Shown here in pieces: positions 14,583 to 20,132 of a stretch of DNA of 20,132 nucleotides. Every line of letters starts with the position of its first letter. Position 1 is the stretch's first letter. The DNA is from IMCC26077 sp964418325. GTDB lineage: Bacteria; Actinomycetota; Actinomycetes; Nanopelagicales; Nanopelagicaceae. The stretch is taken from NCBI GenBank assembly GCA_964418325.1, contig CAYQLC010000024.1:1-20132 (forward strand). Direction: 5' to 3'. A program made the translations under genes and the position numbers. The notes beneath the pieces were generated by a model that saw nothing but the letters and a program-made list of their open reading frames with translations, made no database searches and was not told the DNA's origin.

Positions 14583-15539
14583 CTATCGTTCGATGGGAAA
14601 GTGACAAAGCCAGCCATGTGTCGAGCTCCCCATTGTTTCAGCCAACGCCTTCGAAGCACAATCATTGAGAGTCTTGCCGACCGGACAACGAGAACGATAG
14701 GCGCAAGCATCCTCTTTGTTGGGAGTCGCTTGCACGATGACATCGGAGATCGGGGCTTTGGACTCTCGGAAGTCAGCTACTGGGACTGATGCCAGCAAAC
14801 CTGCCGTGTAGTGATGGCGCGGCGTTTGGAAAACTTCGGCACGAGTTCCACGCTCGACGATGCGACCACGGAACATTACGACAATCTCATCAGCCATATA
14901 GTGGGCTACACCCAAATCGTGAGTTATGAAGAGGTAAGTAAGACCTCTATCTTTCTGTAACTTTTTGAGAAGATTCAAGACTTGAGCTCGCACCGATACA
15001 TCAAGCGCCGAGACAGCTTCATCAAGGATAAGAATCTTTGGATCCAGTGCTAGTGCACGTGCGATAGCCACTCGTTGACATTGTCCACCAGAAAGCTCAT
15101 GCGGTTTACGTTTCAAGTGTTCACGTTCAAGACCTACAGCCTCAAGCAACTCAATTACTCGTTGCTCCCGTGATTTCTTATCACCCACTTTGAAAGCCAA
15201 CATGGGCCCTTCGATGATTCGCTTCACGGTGTGGCGTCGGTTGAGTTGGCTAAATGGATCTTGTTGAACCACCTGAATATCACGGCGTAGTGGACGCATC
15301 TGGCTTGGCCCGAAGGCGGTGATTTCTTGACCAAGGACTGAAATCGAACCTTTACTCGGTGCATCCAATCCAAGTATTAGGCGCGCTGCCGTCGTCTTGC
15401 CGCTTCCTGACTCGCCGACAACTGCGAGGGTTGTTCCCTCTTTGACGCTCAGACTTATGGCATCAAGGGCTCGAACGGTGCCACCCGAACCTTTAAACTC
15501 TCGAGAGAGTTTCTCTACGCTGATTATGTTCAGAGTCAT
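14583..15539 (-). CDS. ABC transporter ATPase, OppF/DppF type
   Basis: 318-residue nucleotide-binding subunit of an oligopeptide-class importer. Walker A GESGSGKT (42-49), Q-loop Q93, signature LSGGQ (149-153), Walker B LILDE with D173-E174, and switch H207 are all intact. The C-terminal Opp/Dpp extension has a cysteine cluster (CAYRSRC ... C ... C). It pairs with the OppD-type ATPase to drive the two permeases. Stop and start of the two ATPase genes overlap by one base (TAATG). The downstream SDR follows after 9 bp. Confidence 0.95.
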   Translation of the reverse strand: MTLNIISVEKLSREFKGSGGTVRALDAISLSVKEGTTLAVVGESGSGKTTAARLILGLDAPSKGSISVLGQEITAFGPSQMRPLRRDIQVVQQDPFSQLNRRHTVKRIIEGPMLAFKVGDKKSREQRVIELLEAVGLEREHLKRKPHELSGGQCQRVAIARALALDPKILILDEAVSALDVSVRAQVLNLLKKLQKDRGLTYLFITHDLGVAHYMADEIVVMFRGRIVERGTRAEVFQTPRHHYTAGLLASVPVADFRESKAPISDVIVQATPNKEDACAYRSRCPVGKTLNDCASKALAETMGSSTHGWLCHFPIER

Positions 15540-16522
15540 TATCTATGCACCGACAACAATTCTTCGACTCGAATGCAGGCCACTTGTCTTTCGCCAACCG
15601 CACGAAGGGCCGGGACTTCGCTCGTACATTGTGAAATCGCATGTTCGCAGCGGGGTGCAAATACGCATCCAGGGGGTCTGTTGTCTGGTCGAGGTGGCTG
15701 TCCGGCGATGGATGTGATCGGCTTATTTACGTCAACGGTGTAATCACAGCGGGAATCTAAGAGGGCGCGCGTATATGGGTGATAAGGATCGGTGAAAACG
15801 TCCTTTATTTTTCCTTGCTCAACTAATTTTCCGCCATACATAACGTTGATTCGATCTGAAAATTGAGCGGCAACACCTAGATCATGGGTGATTAGTAAGA
15901 CTGACAAGTTTCGTTCCGCAGCAAGTCGATTCAAAAGATTAAGAACTCGCTCCTGAGTTGTCACATCTAGTGCCGTAGTGGCTTCGTCTGCAATCAGAAC
16001 TTTCGGCTCACCGCTTAGAGCAATGGCAATGACCACTCGTTGCAGCATTCCACCAGACATCTCAAAAGGATAGGAATTGATTCGCTCTTCTGGCTCAGGA
16101 ATTCCGACACTTGCCAACAATTCAATTGCCAATTTAAGCGCCTCTGCTTTTGTTAACTTCTTATGTAGTCGGATACTTTCGACAATCTGATCACCAATCT
16201 TCATTATGGGATTGAGAGCCGACATGGGATCTTGGTAAATCATCGCAATTTCACTGCCACGATATTTGCGAAATTGTTCTGAACTCAATTTCAATACATC
16301 AATACCATCAATCAAAATCTCGCCAGACTCGATGCGCACCGGATCTTTGATTAATCGCATCAAGGAATATGCGGTCAGTGATTTTCCACTGCCAGACTCC
16401 CCCACTAGTCCAAGCTTTTCGCCTTGCTTGATGGAAAAACTCAAGTCTTGAATCACTGGAACGCGCCCTTTTGTCGAGGGGACCGTAAGAGTCAAGTTGC
16501 GAACTTCGATGAGATTACTCAT
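15539..16522 (-). CDS. ABC transporter ATPase, OppD/DppD type
   Basis: 327 residues from the ATG at 16522, preceded by AAGG at about 9 nt; longer in-frame extension upstream lacks homology. Walker A GESGSGKS (41-48), Q-loop Q97, signature MSGGM (155-159, a normal variant in OppD), Walker B LIADE (D179-E180), H-loop H213. The C-terminal domain carries the Opp/Dpp four-cysteine pattern (GCVFAPRC ... C ... AC). The start overlaps the permease stop by 8 nt (ATGAGTAA). Partner of the OppF-type ATPase. Confidence 0.95.
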   Translation of the reverse strand: MSNLIEVRNLTLTVPSTKGRVPVIQDLSFSIKQGEKLGLVGESGSGKSLTAYSLMRLIKDPVRIESGEILIDGIDVLKLSSEQFRKYRGSEIAMIYQDPMSALNPIMKIGDQIVESIRLHKKLTKAEALKLAIELLASVGIPEPEERINSYPFEMSGGMLQRVVIAIALSGEPKVLIADEATTALDVTTQERVLNLLNRLAAERNLSVLLITHDLGVAAQFSDRINVMYGGKLVEQGKIKDVFTDPYHPYTRALLDSRCDYTVDVNKPITSIAGQPPRPDNRPPGCVFAPRCEHAISQCTSEVPALRAVGERQVACIRVEELLSVHR

Positions 16523-17327
16523 GTGCCGATGACCTTCGCGAATCCAGATTTTTTCGAATCCGCTCACCATAGGCGTTGAAGGCCAAAATTGTTATGGTGA
16601 CTGCGAGAGCTGGGAATGCAACAAACCAATAGGTGTTCCAGATTTTTGCATACCCTTGAAGCATCAAGGTTCCCCATGAGGCATTAGGAGGTTGTATGCC
16701 TAGGCCAATAAAACTCAATGTTGCCTCGAGCATCACCGCAGCGGCGGCATTTATACTCAATTGCACCAATAACTGGGGCGCGATATTCGGCATCACTTCT
16801 GACCAAATCAATCGAGTGCGAGTGAACCCCGATGCTTGAGCGGCTACGACATATTGAGAGGAGAGTTCGGTAACGACCGCAGAGCGCGCCATGCGTGCCG
16901 TGGTGGGAGAGAGTAAAACACCCACAACTATCGGAAGCGAAACAACGCTCGCGCCTACCGCCGAGATGCAAACCAGACCGAAAAGAATTTGTGGAATCGC
17001 CATAGTTGCATCGGCAGTTCGCATGAGCGCCTCATCTAGCCAACCTCGACGCACACCTGCAGCAAGGCCCCATGCAGTACCAATAATTAGCGCAATGACC
17101 GTTGCTGCAATCGCGACCAAGATTGTGATTCGACCACCATAAAGAATTCTGGAGAGCAAATCTCGACCAAGATCATCGGTACCAAACCAATTAGTTCGAT
17201 TTGGCCCCAGGAATGGATCAGAGGCGCCAATTTCATAAGGGTCATACGGCGCAATCCATGGGCAGAGCAAGCAGAGCGCCATTATGAGTAAAACCGTGAA
17301 TCCGCTGAAGGAGAATTTACGCTTCAA
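16515..17327 (-). CDS. ABC transporter permease, OppC/DppC type
   Basis: 270-residue inner-membrane subunit with an N-terminal helix, the DP..LGPN...WFGTDDLGRDLLSR signature of OppC/DppC proteins, and five further helices. The EAA-like coupling loop QASGFTRTRLIWSEVMPN contacts the ATPases. It is somewhat shorter than typical OppC (about 290-300) because the cytoplasmic N-terminus is short. The TTG start is decided by an excellent AAGGAGG (17334-17340) 6 nt upstream; the gene overlaps the OppB-type stop by 11 nt. Confidence 0.93.
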   Translation of the reverse strand: MKRKFSFSGFTVLLIMALCLLCPWIAPYDPYEIGASDPFLGPNRTNWFGTDDLGRDLLSRILYGGRITILVAIAATVIALIIGTAWGLAAGVRRGWLDEALMRTADATMAIPQILFGLVCISAVGASVVSLPIVVGVLLSPTTARMARSAVVTELSSQYVVAAQASGFTRTRLIWSEVMPNIAPQLLVQLSINAAAAVMLEATLSFIGLGIQPPNASWGTLMLQGYAKIWNTYWFVAFPALAVTITILAFNAYGERIRKNLDSRRSSAHE

Positions 17328-18288
17328 GCTTCTCCTCCTTGTTCATTCGAAGTCGCGGATCAACTAGTCCGCAAAGCAGATCAAAGAGAAATGTTGTGAC
17401 TATAAATAATGTGATAATTGTTAATGCGACGCCTTGAATTACCGCGTAATCACGTTTGAAGGCGCTCTCGATAGCGAGAGAACCAATACCCGGCAGACCA
17501 AACATATATTCGATTACCACTACACCGCTTAATGTATAGCCGACGATCAACCCCAACATAGTGAGGGCCGGCACAAGCGAGTTGGGCAGAATATGTCGAA
17601 ACATGATGCGCGAGTTAGATAATCCCTTACCCTCCGCCGTTCGGATAAACGGTGACTGCTTGATCTCTAACATCGAGGCGCGCAGGTATCGAACCAAATA
17701 GGGGGTTGCTGTCAATCCGCCCGTGATCGAAGGCAGGATCATCAATTTGAGATTTTCCGTGACGCTCTCACTTAAGGGAGTGAATCCTCGAGATGGAAGA
17801 ATTTGAAATCTCAGCGAAAAAACCAGAATTAATACGATGCCGATGACGAAGCCAGGAACCGAAAGACCCACAGAAGTGAAGTAACCGATTCCACGATCAA
17901 GTGCGCCGCCAGGCTTACGAACAGATAGTGGCGCGAGTATCAGTGAGAAGATCACAGCGAAAAGAATGATGAAAAAAGTTAATTCGAAGGTGACCGGTAA
18001 TCGAATAGCAACCAACTCAGTGACTTTGAATTGTGAGAAGTACGAAGTACCTAAATCACCCTGCAGGGCATTTGCTACCCAAGTCCAGAGCTGGGAAAGA
18101 AGCGGGCGGTCTAGACCCGCTTCTTTCCGCATGAGTGCTAAAGCTTCAGGAGTCACTTCGGTTGCGGCACCGAGTTTTGCCAACACGGGATCCCCCGGAA
18201 GTATTCGAATCGCAAGGAAAACCAAGAGCACGCTAATCACAAGGACAGCAAGACTTGATATTCCTCTACGGATCAAATACCGCAACAT
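17317..18288 (-). CDS. ABC transporter permease, OppB/DppB type
   Basis: 323-residue six-helix permease. The N-terminal MLRYLIRRGISSLAVLV and RILPGDPV are classic OppB/DppB signatures, and the coupling loop AEGKGLSNSRIMFRHILPNS is intact. It forms the membrane channel with the OppC-type protein. An AAGGAG (about 13 nt before the ATG) is rather far from the start. The gene lies 39 bp after the substrate-binding protein gene with no terminator between, so the binding protein and transporter are likely cotranscribed. Confidence 0.94.
   Translation of the reverse strand: MLRYLIRRGISSLAVLVISVLLVFLAIRILPGDPVLAKLGAATEVTPEALALMRKEAGLDRPLLSQLWTWVANALQGDLGTSYFSQFKVTELVAIRLPVTFELTFFIILFAVIFSLILAPLSVRKPGGALDRGIGYFTSVGLSVPGFVIGIVLILVFSLRFQILPSRGFTPLSESVTENLKLMILPSITGGLTATPYLVRYLRASMLEIKQSPFIRTAEGKGLSNSRIMFRHILPNSLVPALTMLGLIVGYTLSGVVVIEYMFGLPGIGSLAIESAFKRDYAVIQGVALTIITLFIVTTFLFDLLCGLVDPRLRMNKEEKLEA
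17334..17340 (-). promoter_or_regulatory. ribosome binding site for a TTG start
   Basis: AAGGAGG on the minus strand, inside the end of the upstream permease gene, 6 nt before the TTG at 17327. It justifies a rare start codon. Confidence 0.75.
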
Positions 18289-18327
18289 AAGTTAAGAGTA
18301 ACTCCTTCGCTATTTATTTAGTGTGAA

Positions 18328-19854
18328 TTAGGAGATCTTTACATCTTCGAGGTGCATTTGTCCGCCACCCTCAACCCATGCGCCCTTTACGTTCGCACGT
18401 GCTGCGTGAAGAACATCGAAGACGAATGGAGTGATAAGCGGAAGTTGCTCATTCTCCATCTTCATCGCCTTGCACCATTCAGCCTTACGCTTCTTGGCAT
18501 CAAGAGTTCCGATCGCCTTGGTGTATTGATCATCGTATGCCTTGTTATTCCAGTTGCTCTCGGCACGTCCTGAAAGAAGGAAGTTCATCGAGAATCCTGG
18601 CTCACCTGGCACTGACTGATAGTTAGGTAGGAGAAGACCTGGGTAGGTCTTTCCAGCTGGGTAGAACTTCGCGGCCCATGTTCCGACCTCGTTGTTCTCA
18701 ATCTTCATGTCGATACCAATTGTCTTGAGATCGGCTTGAAGAACTTGGCCCATTGCATCGAACTCAGGAAGAGCACCTGAGACGCCCCACCAAGTAAAGG
18801 AAGTAATTCCTGCTTCAGCAAATAGCGCTTTGGCCTTCTGAAGATCGAAGTTGTACTTGGTTAGTCCGCCGGCAGTGCCGCAGTTCCATGGCGACTTGTC
18901 AGGAACGATGGTGTTGAAAGAGGTGACCTGTCCGAAACCGTAGTAAGCAGACTTCAAGATCTTTGCGCGGTCAGTTGCATAAGCAACTGCCTGGCGAGCC
19001 TTGATGTTGTTAAACGGAGCGGAGGTCAAGTCGTACTCCCATGTAACAGAGACGCTGGAGACCTTTGCCTTAACGAGCTGAAGGTTCTTGTCCTTTTGAA
19101 GTGGAGCAGCGTCTGCAAGTGGCAACTGGTACATAACATCGATGTCGCCAGAGCGAAGGGAAGTCACAGCAGCAGTTGGATCGGCAGCCTTGACGAACTT
19201 GATGGTCTTTACGCTTGGCTTCTTTCCGAAGTAGCGTGGATTAGCCACCATAGTCAATGACTCGTTAGGGCTGAATGCAGAGACTGTGTATGGGCCAGAA
19301 GTTGATGGCTTCTTGTTGAAGTTTGCCACTTCACTGACCTTGATCATCTTGATCCAGGCGATAGCCTCTGGGAAGAGGGCGTTTGGATCGGTAAGCGTGA
19401 AGATAACTTTGTCACCAGAGGCTCTAACGCTCTTGATTGACTTAATCTTATTTCGCTCTTGTGTGACGGTCTTCTCGTCGATGGCATAGTCAAAGACTGC
19501 CTTGACAGCCTTGGCATCTAGAGCGCTGCCATCCGAGAACTTTGCACCCTTTACAAGGGTGAATGTCCATTGGGTAGCTGCCTTATTTGCCTTCCAAGAC
19601 TTTGCAAGTTGTGGCCCGACAGATCCGTCAGGCTTCCAAGTGGTCAAGCTTGACCATAGGAGTGGGAAGAGAGTCTCTTCGAATGCAAAGGTACGAATGA
19701 TTGGGTTAAGTTGCGGAATTCCTTGAGTGGAACCGACAACCAACTCATTCTTCGCAGCCTGTGCAGGTACAACAGCACTGCCAAGTGAGAAGATCAAGGC
19801 GCCCGCAACGGCGGTGCCAATCACTTTACGCTTGGTGATTGAGCGTAGATTCAT
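18328..19854 (-). CDS. extracellular solute-binding protein, family 5
   Basis: 508 residues, the normal size for SBP_bac_5. The Sec signal (1 to about 33) ends PAQA before AKNELVVG. There is no lipobox cysteine, although actinobacterial binding proteins are usually lipoproteins. The lobes show family-5 landmarks: LAKSWKANKAATQWTFTL (substrate-lobe entry), KFSDGSALDAKAV, and ARQAVAYATDRAKI. It captures the ligand outside the cell and delivers it to the Opp-type permeases encoded next. Family 5 binds peptides, nickel or oligosaccharides; the sugar enzymes at the end of this operon favour a carbohydrate ligand. The ATG has AATAGGT about 6 nt upstream, so this mRNA has a leader, unlike many genes here. 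Confidence 0.94.
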   Translation of the reverse strand: MNLRSITKRKVIGTAVAGALIFSLGSAVVPAQAAKNELVVGSTQGIPQLNPIIRTFAFEETLFPLLWSSLTTWKPDGSVGPQLAKSWKANKAATQWTFTLVKGAKFSDGSALDAKAVKAVFDYAIDEKTVTQERNKIKSIKSVRASGDKVIFTLTDPNALFPEAIAWIKMIKVSEVANFNKKPSTSGPYTVSAFSPNESLTMVANPRYFGKKPSVKTIKFVKAADPTAAVTSLRSGDIDVMYQLPLADAAPLQKDKNLQLVKAKVSSVSVTWEYDLTSAPFNNIKARQAVAYATDRAKILKSAYYGFGQVTSFNTIVPDKSPWNCGTAGGLTKYNFDLQKAKALFAEAGITSFTWWGVSGALPEFDAMGQVLQADLKTIGIDMKIENNEVGTWAAKFYPAGKTYPGLLLPNYQSVPGEPGFSMNFLLSGRAESNWNNKAYDDQYTKAIGTLDAKKRKAEWCKAMKMENEQLPLITPFVFDVLHAARANVKGAWVEGGGQMHLEDVKIS

Positions 19855-19876
19855 TGATTACCTATTTCTCTAATTT

Positions 19877-19893
19877 CACTAGCTTCCACTAGC
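19877..19893 (-). repeat. CACTAGC direct repeat, 10-bp period, in the operon leader region
   Basis: CACTAGC at 19877-19883 and again at 19887-19893, separated by TTC, about 25-40 bp upstream of the binding-protein start. Each copy contains the palindrome CTAG. The one-turn spacing suggests a regulator site controlling the transporter operon. Confidence 0.4.
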
Positions 19894-20056
19894 GACTGAT
19901 ATTCAAGGGCTAGGAACGCAGACGAAACCCCCGAACCTTGGCTTAATTCAATGGGATAAATGGGGAGGCTACAAGGAAAAATACGTCATAACCGAACATT
20001 ATTCGTTCTTTACATAAAAGTTACTCACGAGCCTTTCCCAGGTATGCGGCAGAACC

Positions 20057-20062
20057 TATAGT
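20057..20062 (+). promoter_or_regulatory. -10 element of the last gene (leaderless)
   Basis: TATAGT, the best -10 match in the window, lies exactly 6 nt before the GTG at 20069. GGAG directly abuts the GTG and is too close to act as a ribosome site. Confidence 0.6.
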
Positions 20063-20068
20063 GGAGAG

Positions 20069-20132
20069 GTGTCTGCAACCGTTTCCATCTCCTTCGATAT
20101 CAACCTCCCTGGCAAGAACACGGGCTATCTCG
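20069..20132 (+). CDS. start of a gene, possibly succinylglutamate desuccinylase/aspartoacylase family (partial)
   Basis: Only 21 codons are present. The GTG start (20069) is supported by TATAGT 6 nt upstream. The visible SISFDINLPGKNTGYL resembles the N-terminus of DoeB/AstE-like amidohydrolases (pattern D.D..GK..G.L). This is a weak guess from a short stretch. It is divergent from the transporter operon, so a shared regulator or substrate is possible. Confidence 0.5.
   Translation, partial: MSATVSISFDINLPGKNTGYL

Larger units (their letters stand above)
19855..20068. other. divergent intergenic region upstream of the transporter operon
   Basis: 214 bp without a gene. It holds the direct repeat at 19877-19893, a partial dyad CGAA-CATTA-TTCG near 19993-20005, and a -10 for the plus-strand gene at 20057. 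For the operon, a minus-strand TTGAAT (19901-19906) could be a -35, but I found no good -10 at proper spacing, so I leave the promoter uncalled. Confidence 0.4.

Noticed and set aside
16523..16570. Sixteen-residue N-terminal extension of the OppD-type ATPase
   Set aside because: The extension lies within the permease gene, lacks family similarity, and the ATG at 16522 has a ribosome site and a stop/start overlap.

Overview
The window reads as a compact actinobacterial chromosome segment of roughly balanced G+C. I infer a streamlined freshwater actinobacterium of the acI/Nanopelagicales type. The clues are tightly packed genes, convergent genes that overlap at their 3' ends, many GTG/TTG starts, non-lipidated Lys/Ala-rich exported proteins, a Cys-Lys tail on one secreted protein (ending PKCPAGFKRK), and many starts that look leaderless. 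The lineage is an inference from style, not from a marker gene.

Layout. Positions 1-1630 (minus) hold the N-terminus of an exported sugar-type substrate-binding protein and an L-idonate-5-dehydrogenase-like zinc alcohol dehydrogenase. Divergent from it, at 1677-3176, is a mannitol dehydrogenase/fructuronate reductase family enzyme, with a GGTATACC palindrome in the 46-bp gap. A large secreted protein of unknown function (3163-4926, minus) and an MFS transporter (4944-6167, plus) diverge from a 17-bp gap in which their -10 elements overlap. A two-component system follows (kinase 6172-7530, OmpR-type regulator 7527-8228, minus). Divergent from it is a secreted coiled-coil/proline-rich protein (8350-9069) whose promoter carries an 11-bp-period direct repeat typical of OmpR/PhoP-type sites. 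Next on the plus strand come a short-chain dehydrogenase, a small membrane protein, a small protein resembling the C-terminal domain of DNA polymerase III tau, and a second MFS transporter; the last three are coupled by 4-nt overlaps.

The right half (11524-19854, all minus) looks like one eight-gene operon. In transcription order it holds an extracellular solute-binding protein (family 5), two permeases, two ATPases of the Opp/Dpp type, an SDR dehydrogenase, an aldose-epimerase-like protein, and a galactonate-dehydratase-type enolase-superfamily enzyme. The transporter is of the peptide/oligosaccharide class, but its neighbours are sugar enzymes. The simplest reading is uptake of a sugar or sugar-acid conjugate, followed by mutarotation, oxidation by the SDR and dehydration to a 2-keto-3-deoxy sugar acid. 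The window ends at 20069-20132 with the start of another plus-strand gene, possibly of the succinylglutamate desuccinylase/aspartoacylase family.

A recurring signal is a TANNNT-like hexamer 6-7 nt before the start codon of at least nine genes that begin transcription units. This points to widespread leaderless mRNAs. Internal operon genes instead have Shine-Dalgarno sequences or overlaps. No RNA genes, insertion sequences, CRISPR arrays or convincing intrinsic terminators were seen. No gene-free stretch exceeds 300 bases.
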